From Mesorhizobium erdmanii USDA 3471 (lineage in GTDB: Bacteria > Pseudomonadota > Alphaproteobacteria > Rhizobiales > Rhizobiaceae), in contig NZ_KI421454.1 in NCBI RefSeq assembly GCF_000472705.1, forward strand, positions 395,227-459,226: 64,000 nucleotides of DNA, in the 5' to 3' direction. How positions within the stretch are numbered: the first letter of the stretch is position 1; each line of letters starts with the position of its first letter. The notes under the pieces were generated by a model, which had not been told where the DNA came from, searched no databases, and saw only the letters and a list, made by a program, of their open reading frames with translations. Of the stretch, positions 33,802 to 43,721 are shown piece after piece. A program made the position numbers and the translations under genes.

Positions 33802-35562
33802 ATGGCTCACATGCTTCCAGATCAGGTCGGTGAAATTGCATCTCGGAACACCCCGCCTGAACCTGCGGTCGAAGCGGCGCGCAATGCGGACAGCTTGCTC
33901 AGGGGAATCTACGAGATATCGAAGATTCTGACTGCCCCGACCCGGCTGGAGATTACGCTTGCCAATGTCGCGAATATCCTCTCCTCGTTTGTGCAAATGC
34001 GTCATGGCGCAATCGTCGTCCTGGACGCTGAAGGAGAGCCGCAGATTAGCGCAACTACCGGCGGCGCTGTGCCTCAGTCAGCCGCCGGCAGCGTCATACC
34101 CCAGGCTGTAATAGACAAAATCGTCGCTACTGGAGTGCCGATCGTCATACAAGACACAAGCACGTCCGAGCTATTTCAGGCTGATCCTCAATCGAGCAGC
34201 GGCACGGTCGCAACTGCGTTTATCGGTGTCCCGTTAAAGGCTGAGGAAAGGATCTTCGGGACGCTGTCGATCGACCGCGTCAGGAACGGTACCACCTGGT
34301 TCCGCTACGAGGAGGACTTACGTTTCCTGGCCATGGTCGCCAATCTGGTCGGCCGAACCATTCGCCTGCATCGCACTTTGAGCACAGCTGGTCAGCGACC
34401 TATCGAGAAGCAACCGAGACCAGAGCAGTCGCTCGACGAGGACAGGACCCATTCGGCCCGACATCCGCATGTCAAGATCGACGGAATCATCGGAGAAAGT
34501 CCCGCACTCAAGCAAGTGCTGGAGATCGTCTCGGTCGTGGCCAGGACCAATTCCACCGTGCTTCTGCGAGGCGAAAGCGGTACTGGCAAGGAGTTCTTTG
34601 CACAGGCCATCCATAAGCTTTCACATCGGAGGGAGAAATCCTTCGTCAAATTGAACTGCGCCGCACTGCCCGAAAGCGTCTTGGAATCGGAGCTCTTTGG
34701 CCACGAGAAGGGCGCCTTCACCGGAGCTATCCTGCAGCGCGCCGGCCGGTTCGAATTGGCGAATGGCGGAACCCTGCTGCTTGATGAAATCGGCGAGATT
34801 TCGCCTGCCTTTCAAGCCAAGCTGTTGCGCGTCTTGCAGGAAGGAGAACTTGAGCGAGTGGGCGGCACCAGGACCCTAAAGGTTGACGTGCGGCTCATAT
34901 GCGCCACCAACAAGGACCTCGAGATGGCTGTCCGGAATGGAGAGTTCAGGGCCGACCTTTATTACCGCATCAATGTGGTGCCAATAGTCCTGCCTCCCCT
35001 CAGAGAGCGGCCGGGCGATATTCCACGTCTTGCCAAAGCTCTCCTCGATAGATTCAACAAGGAGAACCATCGCGATCTTGCCTTCACGCCGTCGGCGCTT
35101 GACCTGATCTCGCAATGCTATTTCCCTGGCAACGTGCGTGAGTTGGAGAATTGTGTGCGACGGACGGCCACACTTGCGCGTTCAACGACAATAACTGCGT
35201 CGGATTTCGCCTGCAAGAACAGCCAGTGCCTGTCTTCGCTTCTGTGGAAAGGAGTCGGCCGTTCGCACGGCGCCTATGCCGTCGACGAGTTCGCACGTGG
35301 CAATATGATGCCGGTTGGATCGCCGCTGCCTGCCATGCGAGTCGGCCCCTCACAGAATGAGGCATCGCCCGGCGAGACCTGCGACCCCCACCATCCCGTT
35401 TGCCCTGCAATGAACCCGCGTCTGACGGAACGCGACCGGCTGATTGATGCGATGGAGAAAGCCGGCTGGGTTCAGGCCAAGGCGGCTCGTGTTCTTGGTC
35501 TCACGCCGCGGCAGGTCGGCTATGCTTTGCGCCGGCATCGTATCGGAGTGAAGAAGTTCTAA
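33802..35562 (+). CDS. nifA: NifA transcriptional activator (copy beside fixABCX-nifB)
   Basis: A 586-residue enhancer-binding protein. N-terminal GAF domain (about 35-190), AAA+ domain with Walker A GESGTGKE near 259 and an intact GAFTGA sigma-54 loop near 304, then a Cys-containing linker (DFACKNSQC, later CDPHHPVC) typical of oxygen-sensitive rhizobial NifA, and a C-terminal HTH (QAKAARVLGLTPRQVGYALR). It activates the TGT-N10-ACA/-24/-12 promoters. No promoter of its own is obvious; read-through from fixABCX is likely. It corresponds to the NifA1 position in M. loti. Confidence 0.93.
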   Translation: MAHMLPDQVGEIASRNTPPEPAVEAARNADSLLRGIYEISKILTAPTRLEITLANVANILSSFVQMRHGAIVVLDAEGEPQISATTGGAVPQSAAGSVIPQAVIDKIVATGVPIVIQDTSTSELFQADPQSSSGTVATAFIGVPLKAEERIFGTLSIDRVRNGTTWFRYEEDLRFLAMVANLVGRTIRLHRTLSTAGQRPIEKQPRPEQSLDEDRTHSARHPHVKIDGIIGESPALKQVLEIVSVVARTNSTVLLRGESGTGKEFFAQAIHKLSHRREKSFVKLNCAALPESVLESELFGHEKGAFTGAILQRAGRFELANGGTLLLDEIGEISPAFQAKLLRVLQEGELERVGGTRTLKVDVRLICATNKDLEMAVRNGEFRADLYYRINVVPIVLPPLRERPGDIPRLAKALLDRFNKENHRDLAFTPSALDLISQCYFPGNVRELENCVRRTATLARSTTITASDFACKNSQCLSSLLWKGVGRSHGAYAVDEFARGNMMPVGSPLPAMRVGPSQNEASPGETCDPHHPVCPAMNPRLTERDRLIDAMEKAGWVQAKAARVLGLTPRQVGYALRRHRIGVKKF

Positions 35563-35656
35563 ACGTCCCTGGTGACATCAAACGTGGGGGCGCGGTTGCT
35601 GCCCGCACCGGGCGTAACTGAGACAAGACGTCACTTTTCGCGTTGCTTTTGACCGT

Positions 35657-35672
35657 TGTCGGCGACCTGACA
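35657..35672 (+). promoter_or_regulatory. NifA upstream activator site (nifB)
   Basis: TGTCGGCGACCTGACA, exact TGT-N10-ACA, 84 bases upstream of the nifB -24 element. Confidence 0.75.
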
Positions 35673-35755
35673 AAACCGTGTCGCAGGAAACGGACACAAT
35701 TGGACACAAACGGCGGACGTAAAAGCCAACATGACGGATAAGACCGCTTTTGGAG

Positions 35756-35771
35756 TTGGCATATCTCTTGC
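35756..35771 (+). promoter_or_regulatory. Sigma-54 promoter of nifB operon
   Basis: TTGGCATATCTCTTGC: GG and GC elements in register, TTGC perfect. It lies 42 bases before the nifB ATG at 35813. Confidence 0.8.
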
Positions 35772-35812
35772 GCTCTGAAGTGCGATGTTCACACCACGCA
35801 CGGAGCCGCTCC

Positions 35813-37294
35813 ATGTCCGCACCGATGATTTCGCTACAGGGCCTTTCCGGCACGACAGTCTTCGATCAGTCGCCGGCGAGAGCGAAATCCGGTGGCTGCG
35901 CATCTTCATCCTGCGGCTCCTCCGCGAAGCCGCACGAGATGGACTCGACCGTCTGGGAGAAGATCAAGGATCATCCCTGCTTTTCAGAGGAAGCGCACCA
36001 CTATTTCGCGCGCATGCATGTGGCGGTCGCCCCAGCCTGCAATATTCAATGCAACTACTGCAATCGCAAATATGACTGCGCCAACGAAAGCCGGCCTGGG
36101 GTCGTTTCGGAAAGGCTGACGCCCGACCAGGCGCTGCGCAAGGTGATCGGGGTTGCCAACGAAGTGCCGCAGCTTTCCGTGCTTGGCATCGCCGGACCGG
36201 GCGATGCCTGTTACGACTGGAAGAACACAAAGGCGACATTCCAACGGGTCGCCAAGGAAATCGCCGACATCAAGCTGTGCATCTCAACCAACGGGCTCGC
36301 GCTGCCAGACCGCGTCGCCGAGCTTGCCGAAATGAATGTCGATCACGTGACGATCACCATCAACATGGTCGACCCGCGGATCGGTGCCAAGATCTATCCG
36401 TGGATCTTCTATGACAACCGCCGTTATACCGGCGTTGAGGCAGCCACGATCCTGCACGAACGACAGATGTCGGGGCTGGAGATGCTGACGGCGCGCGGCA
36501 TCCTCACCAAGATCAATTCGGTGATGATCCCCGGCGTAAACGATGAGCACCTGATCGAGGTGAATAAATGGGTCAAGGAGCGCGGCGCGTTCCTGCACAA
36601 TGTCATGCCGCTGATTTCCGACCCGGCGCACGGTACGCATTACGGCCTGAGCGGGCAGCGCGGCCCCAAGGCAATGGAGCTGAAGGCGCTTCAGGATCGT
36701 CTCGAAGGCGGCGCCAAGTTGATGCGCCACTGCCGGCAGTGCCGGGCCGATGCTGTCGGCCTGCTCGGCGAGGATCGTGGCCAGGAATTCACGCTCGACC
36801 GGCTTCCCGACAAGGTCACGTACGACGCCAGCAAGCGCGAGACATATCGGGCAGTGGTCGCGCGCGAGCGGGGCGACCGCATGGCGGCCAAGAGCGAGGC
36901 GCTCGGGATGGTCAAGACCGCGGGCTCCGGCAAATCGCTTCTGGTCGCGGTGGCGACCAAGGGTGGCGGCCGCATCAACGAACATTTCGGCCATGCGAAT
37001 GAATTCCAGGTTTATGAGGCCTCGCCGAAAGGGATCAGCTTCGTCGGTCATCGCAAGGTCGAGCAGTATTGCCTCGGCGGCCGGGCCGAGGACAAGAGCC
37101 TCGACGGCGTCATCTCTATGCTCGAAGGCGTAGACATCGTGCTGTGCGCGAGAATTGGAAATTGCCCCGAGGATCGTCTCAAGGAAGGTGGGATCCGAGC
37201 AACGGATGCTTACGGGTATGACTACATCGAGACCGCGATCGGCGCGCTTTACGCCGCCGAGTTTGGGAGTGAGCCACTGGCTGCGACGGCCTGA
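35813..37294 (+). CDS. nifB: NifB, radical-SAM FeMo-cofactor core synthase
   Basis: A 493-residue NifB. The radical-SAM cysteines are Cys76, Cys80 and Cys83 (CNIQCNYC), and further cluster-binding cysteines follow (CRQC region). Residues 370-480 form a NifX-like C-terminal domain (GGRINEHFGHANEFQVYE), the domain order usual in proteobacteria. It fuses two [4Fe-4S] units with a carbide to make NifB-co. The ATG at 35813 is chosen because the sigma-54 promoter lies inside any longer frame. First gene of nifB-fdxN-nifZ-fixU. Confidence 0.95.
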   Translation: MSAPMISLQGLSGTTVFDQSPARAKSGGCASSSCGSSAKPHEMDSTVWEKIKDHPCFSEEAHHYFARMHVAVAPACNIQCNYCNRKYDCANESRPGVVSERLTPDQALRKVIGVANEVPQLSVLGIAGPGDACYDWKNTKATFQRVAKEIADIKLCISTNGLALPDRVAELAEMNVDHVTITINMVDPRIGAKIYPWIFYDNRRYTGVEAATILHERQMSGLEMLTARGILTKINSVMIPGVNDEHLIEVNKWVKERGAFLHNVMPLISDPAHGTHYGLSGQRGPKAMELKALQDRLEGGAKLMRHCRQCRADAVGLLGEDRGQEFTLDRLPDKVTYDASKRETYRAVVARERGDRMAAKSEALGMVKTAGSGKSLLVAVATKGGGRINEHFGHANEFQVYEASPKGISFVGHRKVEQYCLGGRAEDKSLDGVISMLEGVDIVLCARIGNCPEDRLKEGGIRATDAYGYDYIETAIGALYAAEFGSEPLAATA

Positions 37295-37326
37295 GCCGCC
37301 TCATTCTAACCGAACCGGAGTTGAAA

Positions 37327-37521
37327 ATGGCTTTTAAGATCATCGCTTCCCAATGCACCCAGTGCGGTGCCTGTGAGTTCGAATGCCCTTCGGGCGCGAT
37401 CAAGTTCAAGGGCGAGACCTACGTGATCGATCCGATAAAGTGCACCGAATGCGAGGGGACCTTCGAAACGCAGCAATGCGCCTCGGTATGTCCGGTGTCG
37501 AAGACTTGCGTCCCCGCCTGA
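37327..37521 (+). CDS. fdxN: FdxN-type 2[4Fe-4S] ferredoxin
   Basis: A 64-residue ferredoxin with CTQCGACEFECPSGA and CTECEGTFETQQCASVCP motifs; the second cluster loop carries the longer insertion typical of nif-associated ferredoxins. FdxN supplies electrons to NifB. It starts 32 bases after nifB. Confidence 0.93.
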   Translation: MAFKIIASQCTQCGACEFECPSGAIKFKGETYVIDPIKCTECEGTFETQQCASVCPVSKTCVPA

Positions 37522-37611
37522 CCTCCATTTCGGCTACCGACACGGTCGAGGCGCCTCCGCAGGACCATTGACCTCCTGTTGGAAAGCTGCAGCCGAGAGA
37601 AAGGAACGGCC

Positions 37612-37938
37612 ATGAGCCTCGGACGCGAACAGGACATCGAAATCCGTACACCGCCGCGATTCATGCCGGGTGAGCGGGTCCGCGCCACACGCCACATAAA
37701 AAATGACGGCACCTATCCGGGCAAGGAGATCGGTGAAAATCTGGTGCGCAAAGGCGACGAGGGTTATGTGCGCGACATCGGCACCTTTCTCCAGCAGTTC
37801 TACATCTATGCGGTCGAATGGGTCGATCGCGGCACCGTCGTCGGCATGCGTGCGCGTGAACTCATGAGCCTTGAGACGGCCCGGACTCCTTCCAGTGCCG
37901 AAATCGGTGCTGGCTTTAACAAAGGAACGGCCCGATGA
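37612..37938 (+). CDS. nifZ: NifZ, P-cluster assembly protein
   Basis: A 108-residue NifZ; FMPGERVRATRHIKNDGTYPG and GDEGYVRDIGTFLQQFYIYAVE are characteristic. It acts in maturation of the MoFe-protein P cluster. ATG at 37612 has AAAGGAACGGCC before it. It overlaps fixU by 4 bases. Confidence 0.93.
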   Translation: MSLGREQDIEIRTPPRFMPGERVRATRHIKNDGTYPGKEIGENLVRKGDEGYVRDIGTFLQQFYIYAVEWVDRGTVVGMRARELMSLETARTPSSAEIGAGFNKGTAR

Positions 37939-38147
37939 GGGTAATGATCCGCAGGACCGGTGCTGGCTTGTCGGCATATATTCCCAAAAAGGATCTCGAA
38001 GAGCCGATCATCAAGGTCGACAACGAACACTTATGGGGCGGGGCTGTGACGCTGAAGAACGGCTGGCGGTTAGTTCTGCCCGACCTTCCGTGGGACACGC
38101 CTTTGCCGATTACCGTCGAGGCAAGGAAGATTTCCGGCGAGGACTGA
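37935..38147 (+). CDS. fixU: FixU/NifT small nif-associated protein
   Basis: A 70-residue NifT/FixU protein (MIRRTGAGLSAYIPKKDLEE, then GGAVTLKNGWRLVLP). The family always accompanies nif genes but its function is not known. It is translationally coupled to nifZ through ATGA. Confidence 0.92.
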   Translation: MRVMIRRTGAGLSAYIPKKDLEEPIIKVDNEHLWGGAVTLKNGWRLVLPDLPWDTPLPITVEARKISGED

Positions 38148-38188
38148 CCTTCGGGTTGACACAAAGAGAGCGGCAAAGGGATACGAGC

Positions 38189-39100
38189 ATGAACACAATG
38201 ACCTCGGGCCATCTCGTCGTCATTCGGGACAGTTTTGCCGAAAGGCAGCTTGACCTTTTGAAGAAAGCGCTCGCGGCCGATCAGGTCATTCCCTATCTCG
38301 GCCCGGGCTTGCTTGAGATCCGCTCCGCGGGACCGCCCGTACCGCATACCCCCGAAGCCGTTGCCGCAGCGCTCAACAAGCGCACGCCAGCCCCTTCGAA
38401 GATTCGCACCAACATGTGGTCGGTAGCGCAGTATATCGAACAGCGCCGGCACCGCCGGACGCTTCAAGTTTGGATGGCCGAAATATTCGCGGCCCCGGTG
38501 GTGCCGACCATCTTGCATGCCTGGCTTGCAACGCTGCCGCTCTCCGTGATCGTCGACAGCTGGTACGACGGTGCCATGCGCGCGGCTCTAATACAGACCC
38601 GCCGAACCGACGTCGTCGAAATACAGGGCGTAACACGGGCGCACGAGATCGGTGACATTTGGACGAAAGCCTACGATTTGTCCGGGATATTACTCGAATC
38701 CGCACCAGCGGCGAAGACGGTTCTCTACGCCCCTCACGGCGGTGCCAGGCCGGCCGCAAACTTCCTCGTCGCAGATTCCGACTACGTTGAAGTGCTGAGC
38801 GAAATCGACATCCAGACGCCGATCCCTGACCTGGTGAAGGAACGGCGAGCCAGCCGTGGTCTTTTCTTCATCGGCTGCCGCTTCAACGATCAGATGCTGC
38901 GCACCTATGCCCGGCAGATCATGAAGCGCTCCAATGGCCCACATTTTGCGGCAATCGATACAGCGACGCTGACCAAGAACGAGCGTCGTTTCCTTGCGGC
39001 AAGCGCAATCACGGTCATTGACATGCCGACGGGTCAGGCCGCAGCCCGTCTCGTCGGACTGGGCGAGACATTGCATGAAGCCAAACGGGGTATCGTTTGA
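38189..39100 (+). CDS. SIR2-like domain protein in the nif operon
   Basis: A 303-residue protein whose pattern IPYLGPGLLEI (residues 33-43), VIVDSWYDGAMRAAL, TVLYAPHGG and IGCRFNDQMLRTYA fits the SIR2-like (SIR2_2) fold, with the histidine of PHGG in the place of the sirtuin active-site region. It contains no Zn-finger cysteines, so it is unlikely to be a normal protein deacetylase. NAD binding or hydrolysis is possible. It follows fixU by 41 bases in the same direction. I recall similar genes after fixU in other rhizobial nif operons; none has a function known to me. Confidence 0.7.
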   Translation: MNTMTSGHLVVIRDSFAERQLDLLKKALAADQVIPYLGPGLLEIRSAGPPVPHTPEAVAAALNKRTPAPSKIRTNMWSVAQYIEQRRHRRTLQVWMAEIFAAPVVPTILHAWLATLPLSVIVDSWYDGAMRAALIQTRRTDVVEIQGVTRAHEIGDIWTKAYDLSGILLESAPAAKTVLYAPHGGARPAANFLVADSDYVEVLSEIDIQTPIPDLVKERRASRGLFFIGCRFNDQMLRTYARQIMKRSNGPHFAAIDTATLTKNERRFLAASAITVIDMPTGQAAARLVGLGETLHEAKRGIV

Positions 39101-40181
39101 GCCATTCCCAGACGCCTCAACATTGCCGAAAAGGTAAAACGGGCAATTGACTTCCGGGCTTTTCAACAACTCCGAGAGGCGCTCTGAAAAGCTACGACGG
39201 TTATTTCATTCGAGGCTGCAGCGGATATGGCATTCGATGCTGCGGATGAACACAGCGGCGACGGGCTCGAACCAGCCGAGCAGAGCATAGTCTGGCGCCA
39301 GGGTTGTCGCGGCGAGCGGTCGCAGCTGATCGGCTTCACTTGGCGGTAAAAGCTGTGGCACGGCGCGATGAGCAGGGCCGGTTGGGGTCGATGCCAATCG
39401 AGCTAAGGCCAAGCGTGCTCACCGCATAGGCGGCCACCTGCCACTGCCATATAGGCGGTCACCTGCCACTGCCATCCCAGAGCGTCAGGATGATCGCGTT
39501 GCGCGACAGCTTGGCGCGCCGCAGACGCGAGCGATTGGTTCAGGGCAGCCCGCTTCGCCATCAACGAGACCCGCTGCTGCATGAGTTGTAAACGCCCGCA
39601 CCACGGCGCCGCGAATCCGCGCTTGTGGCGCCATGACCTGAGGCGAGTGAGTTCGGCGCTAACAACGCAGACTGAACCAATCCGATCAGCCCGGCCCATG
39701 CCGGAGAGCACGGCGACCAATGCCGCCAGCTCCCCCACGCAGGGGGACACGATCCCGCTTGCGGCTAAGCGCGAGTTGAAAAGCATACGTCGACGCCCGC
39801 CATTTCCGCATGCACCGCCTTGGATAAGGCCTGCCTCGAGGCATGATGCGGGCCTGGTTGGCTTTCCTGTCGATGCCAGCTTCGTAAGCAGCGGCTCCCG
39901 CGAGGTCGAGCAGTTCTAACTGGCGGCTTGAGTTGACGGCGCTCACGCACAGCCGTTCCAGGTGCGGCCGGTTATGCGGCCTTCCCCCTTCCCATTGGCT
40001 TGGGCAAGCTTCTGGGTGATCCTCTGCGTCGCCGGTCGCAGAGAGGTCCGGTCTGCCACGTCAGCACAGGCCAATATGGCGGCCGCCTCGGTATGTATGC
40101 GTCCCTCTCTTCTGTTTGGCCTGACTGAACAAGCTTGCACCCGGTCGGACATGCAGTCCAACCAGGATGCGCCCATCCACA
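39101..40181. other. Gene-poor region of 1.1 kb
   Basis: Open frames on both strands (for example 39403-39786 and 39943-40185, minus) are short, overlap each other and show no motif that I recognise. A 25-base tandem repeat lies at 39426-39475. The stretch separates the nif operon from the end of the nod-factor fucosylation operon and may hold mobile-element debris. Confidence 0.6.
39426..39475 (+). repeat. 25-base tandem direct repeat, two copies
   Basis: Two adjacent copies of a 25-base unit beginning ATAGGCGG and ending CACTGCCAT, with one mismatch (C/T at unit position 9). Confidence 0.9.
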
Positions 40182-41150
40182 TCAAGCCCCATGAATGCGA
40201 AGAAAATCCTCATACGTCGCTTGCAACCCGGCACCAAGAGACGTTTTGGCTTTCCAGCCAAGGTTACGCAAGCGCGTTACGTCCAGTAACTTGCGCGGAG
40301 TACCGTCTGGCTTCGTCGTGTCGAATACCAAATTGCCCTCCCAGCAGACCGCCGCCTTGACGAGTTCCGCCACCTCGCGAATTGTGACATCCTCACCAAC
40401 GCCAACATTAATCAGGGGCGCAGTGTCGGGGGCTGTCAAGGCGTCAAAATCCGAATCTGGCAGGCCAAGCAGGAACGCAATGGCATCGCCTACATCCGAC
40501 GAATACATAAACTCTCGTCGAGGCTTTCCGGATCCCCAAATCTCCACCGAGGTGTCGCCGTTTATTTTAGCTTGATGAAAACGGCGTATCAGGGCAGGCA
40601 GAACGTGGGAATTTTCGGGGTGATAATTATCGCCGGGACCATATAAGTTGGTCGGCATCAACGCGAGATAGCGTGTCTGGTACTGCCGGTTGAAAGACCA
40701 GCATGATTCGACTCCTGCGATTTTTGCCAAAGCGTAGGGACGATTCGTCGCTTCAAGCGGACCGGTTAGAAGGTATTCCTCCCGTATCGGCTGCGGACAG
40801 TCGCGTGGATAGATACACGAGGAGCCAAGAAAAATCATCCGTTCGACGCCGGACGCGTAAGCGGCATCAAAAACACTGAGTTGAATCGCTAAGTTGTTAT
40901 GAAGGAAATCGACAGGCGAGCTCGCGTTCGCCAGTATACCACCAACCTTTGCGGCGCACATAACGACGTAGTCAGGCCGCCGCGACATGAAGAACTTGCG
41001 CGTCTCGCTCCGATCAAATAGATCCAGTTCGTCGTGCGTACGTGTTATTATCTCATAGGATCCTAATGCCTCGAGAGCTCTCATTGTGGCGGATCCGACA
41101 AGGCCGCGATGGCCTGCTACATAGACTTTCTTCATCTTTTTGTTTTCCAT
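40182..41150 (-). CDS. nolK: NolK, GDP-L-fucose synthase
   Basis: A 322-residue extended SDR: cofactor motif VAGHRGLVGSA at residues 9-19, catalytic YALAK near 142 and the GSSCIYPRDC loop characteristic of GDP-fucose synthases (WcaG/NolK). It converts GDP-4-keto-6-deoxymannose to GDP-L-fucose. Start at 41150 has GGAGCG upstream. Last gene of the nodZ-noeL-nolK operon; it supplies the donor sugar for NodZ. Confidence 0.94.
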   Translation of the reverse strand: MENKKMKKVYVAGHRGLVGSATMRALEALGSYEIITRTHDELDLFDRSETRKFFMSRRPDYVVMCAAKVGGILANASSPVDFLHNNLAIQLSVFDAAYASGVERMIFLGSSCIYPRDCPQPIREEYLLTGPLEATNRPYALAKIAGVESCWSFNRQYQTRYLALMPTNLYGPGDNYHPENSHVLPALIRRFHQAKINGDTSVEIWGSGKPRREFMYSSDVGDAIAFLLGLPDSDFDALTAPDTAPLINVGVGEDVTIREVAELVKAAVCWEGNLVFDTTKPDGTPRKLLDVTRLRNLGWKAKTSLGAGLQATYEDFLRIHGA

Positions 41151-41222
41151 TGATAACGCTCCGGGCGCTCCTTAAGAAGGCCACCATAGCACTGACAATA
41201 AGCCAGCATGGCGCCGCGGTTG

Positions 41223-42323
41223 TCAGCATAACTCTCGTGGACTGTGTGAATAATAACCCTGCTTCATCAGCACTGCGTCACGCTCTGCCATGCGCAAATC
41301 TTCCCGAACCATCTCCCTAACCAATTCGATGAAGGAGATTTTGGGCTCCCACCCAAGTTTTTCTTTCGCCTTGCGGGCATCGCCGAGAAGTGTCTCGACT
41401 TCTGCAGGACGAAAATAACGGGGATCTACTTTTACGATCAGAGCTCCCGTCTTTGCATCGTACCCCTCTTCGTCGACCCCTTCCCCCACCCAACGAACAT
41501 CGATGCCGAGTTCAGCGGCCGCGACGGTGACGAATTCGCGCACCGAATGTTGCTCACCGCTAGCGATCACAAAGTCTTCAGCTTGCTCCTGCTGCAGCAT
41601 CAACCACTGCATCTGGACGTAGTCTCGAGCGTGCCCCCAATCGCGACGCGCATTAAGGTTGCCCAAGAATAGAGTCCGCTGCATTCCAAGCTTGATCCGA
41701 GCCAGGGCGCGCGTGATTTTGCGCGTTACAAATGTTTCTCCGCGCGCGGGTGACTCATGATTAAATAAAATGCCGTTACACGCATATAAATTGTAAGCTT
41801 CTCGATAGTTTACGGTGATCCAGTGAGCATACAATTTGGCAACAGCGTAGGGTGATCGGGGGTAGAACGGTGTCGTCTCGGTCTGTGGCGTTTCCCGCAC
41901 CAGCCCGTAGAGCTCAGACGTCGAGGCTTGGTAGTAGCGCGTATGCTCGACGAGCCCCAGGATCCGAATTGCCTCGAGGATACGCAGCGCACCCAAGGCA
42001 TCGGAGTTCGCGGTGTATTCTGGTTCTTCAAAGGAGACTGCAACGTGGCTCTGAGCTGCCAAATTGTAAATTTCGTCCGGCTGAACCAGTTGGATGACGC
42101 GCGTAAGGCTCGACGAGTCTGTCAAGTCCCCGTGGTGAAGTGTAAGATCAACGCCACCTTCATGAGGGTCATGATAGAGATGGTCTATACGGCCCGTATT
42201 AAAAAGAGACGATCGTCTCTTTATCCCATGCACAGAATAGCCCTTTTCTAAAAGCAATTCTGCGAGGTAGGAGCCGTCTTGCCCCGTGACTCCGGTGATT
42301 AAAGCGACTTTTCTCTTTGACAA
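41223..42323 (-). CDS. noeL: NoeL, GDP-mannose 4,6-dehydratase
   Basis: A 366-residue GMD-family dehydratase: ITGVTGQDGSYLAELLLEKG at the start, IKRRSSLFNTGRIDH, the RSPYAVAKLYAHW catalytic Tyr/Lys, and NHESPARGETFVTRKI. It turns GDP-mannose into GDP-4-keto-6-deoxymannose. I favour a TTG start at 42323 with AAGGAT seven bases upstream, since the frame upstream (to ATG 42485) overlaps nodZ and shows no conserved residues. Second gene of the operon. Confidence 0.9.
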   Translation of the reverse strand: MSKRKVALITGVTGQDGSYLAELLLEKGYSVHGIKRRSSLFNTGRIDHLYHDPHEGGVDLTLHHGDLTDSSSLTRVIQLVQPDEIYNLAAQSHVAVSFEEPEYTANSDALGALRILEAIRILGLVEHTRYYQASTSELYGLVRETPQTETTPFYPRSPYAVAKLYAHWITVNYREAYNLYACNGILFNHESPARGETFVTRKITRALARIKLGMQRTLFLGNLNARRDWGHARDYVQMQWLMLQQEQAEDFVIASGEQHSVREFVTVAAAELGIDVRWVGEGVDEEGYDAKTGALIVKVDPRYFRPAEVETLLGDARKAKEKLGWEPKISFIELVREMVREDLRMAERDAVLMKQGYYSHSPRELC

Positions 42324-42466
42324 GCTTGAATCCTTTTTGATTTTGACGCGCCCATGAAAATGCTCGCCTGCGGCGGGATTGCGTGGCGAGAAAGGGGCAC
42401 ATTGGGCAGGGCGAACGGGGGCCTCTGCGCGAAGGCAAGGGAGAGTTCGAGCGGCATGCCAGCCTT

Positions 42467-43456
42467 TCATGGAGCCGGGAAACATTTGAAAGAGTTGTCG
42501 ACCAAGATCAAACGACGCGGGTCGTTCAAATCGAATTCGACAATTCGTGGCACGAAGAGGCGGGCATAGCGGGTGAAGGCGCTAGTCGGAGGAAAGCGAA
42601 TAACAGTGTCGCATCGACCGAGGAGATACATCTCAACGAGAGCGGAAAAACCCCCGTCGGTGCCCAGTGCTGCACTGTGTAAGGAGCCGGCCTGATCCGC
42701 CTGGAAGCGTTTTGGGACGGTGAAAAGTTCGGGAAATACGCCCGACAGGTGATCAACAACCTTGGCGCTGTCTGTACACAAGAACACCCTTACAGGTCTT
42801 GAATGCGGTTGCGCCTTGGCCATACGAATAGCAGTGCATACCTGCTCTAAGGCAACCTTCGGATCAGCCCAGTAAGGTGCGTGATCCATAATATCTTCGC
42901 CGTTGCCGTGGCGGACATGGACTCCAATTATGCTGTGCCCGTCAAAATGTTCCTGGTAGAGCGCTTCAATGCGATCCTCAATTTCGACCCTCGGTGTGAT
43001 GCTCCTAAATATGGTTCGCTCGGCCTTTTCATCGCAGCGCCACATCAAGCAAGCATCACACACTACCGTGTTGGCTTCACAATCATCTTGGGCCTGGAAA
43101 AGATCGTTAAGCTCGTCACGTTCTTGGAAAATCTGTTCATCCGGACGGTACACGCAGTCGATGGATGGCTTGTTCCACCATGACGGGAAGAAGGGACCAG
43201 GGAATGAGACGTGGTTGATCTGGTCATCGCAAATGACCCGTACACCACCGATATCTTCAATTGGCTTGAAGAAAGCTGGAAAGGCATTCGCAAACGGGTT
43301 GTCAAGGTAACAAGAGCCGCGCCAATCTATTGCTAAAGCTCGTCCCGTCCGATGTGCGTAGTCCCAAGCCGACGCGAGAGACCACAGGCAATCACCGAGA
43401 CCCGTGCGCCGTCGAGAAACAACGAACCGATCGTTCCTTGAGCGATCAACAAGCAT
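42467..43456 (-). CDS. nodZ: NodZ, Nod-factor alpha-1,6-fucosyltransferase
   Basis: A 329-residue GT23 fucosyltransferase. Family motifs include RRTGLGDCLWSLASAW, the donor-binding HVRHGNGED, and FLCTDSAKVVDHL. NodZ adds L-fucose to C6 of the reducing-end GlcNAc of the lipochito-oligosaccharide, a host-range decoration. First gene of the operon, 266 bases downstream of a nod box. GAGAGAGG lies upstream of the ATG. Confidence 0.95.
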   Translation of the reverse strand: MLVDRSRNDRFVVSRRRTGLGDCLWSLASAWDYAHRTGRALAIDWRGSCYLDNPFANAFPAFFKPIEDIGGVRVICDDQINHVSFPGPFFPSWWNKPSIDCVYRPDEQIFQERDELNDLFQAQDDCEANTVVCDACLMWRCDEKAERTIFRSITPRVEIEDRIEALYQEHFDGHSIIGVHVRHGNGEDIMDHAPYWADPKVALEQVCTAIRMAKAQPHSRPVRVFLCTDSAKVVDHLSGVFPELFTVPKRFQADQAGSLHSAALGTDGGFSALVEMYLLGRCDTVIRFPPTSAFTRYARLFVPRIVEFDLNDPRRLILVDNSFKCFPAP

Positions 43457-43721
43457 CTAAATTGCCTCTCTCCAGAACACCACAAGCCTCAGCTTTGCTG
43501 CTGCCTTTGAGGCAAACGCCTGCGCAATTCGGGGAAGCTTGTCGTGCTGCGCCAATGCGATGTAGCTTGCGTCTATCGCGGAAGTGCCTGGCCGCGATGG
43601 ACGCGCGCCTGGGCTGGTCTTCGGCGCAGACCAGAAAATGCTCTTCGGAGCCAACGCAAACATCAACCACTGTCCTTAAGGCTGCTACATTCTTGAATTC
43701 TTTCTATGCAACGTGCCGTAA

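Noticed and set aside
35679..35696. A second TGT...ACA pair upstream of nifB
   Set aside because: Its spacer is 12 bases, not the 10 required for a NifA site.
39206..39950. Overlapping open frames between the SIR2-like gene and nolK as transposase genes
   Set aside because: I could not match any transposase motif; they are reported only as a gene-poor region.
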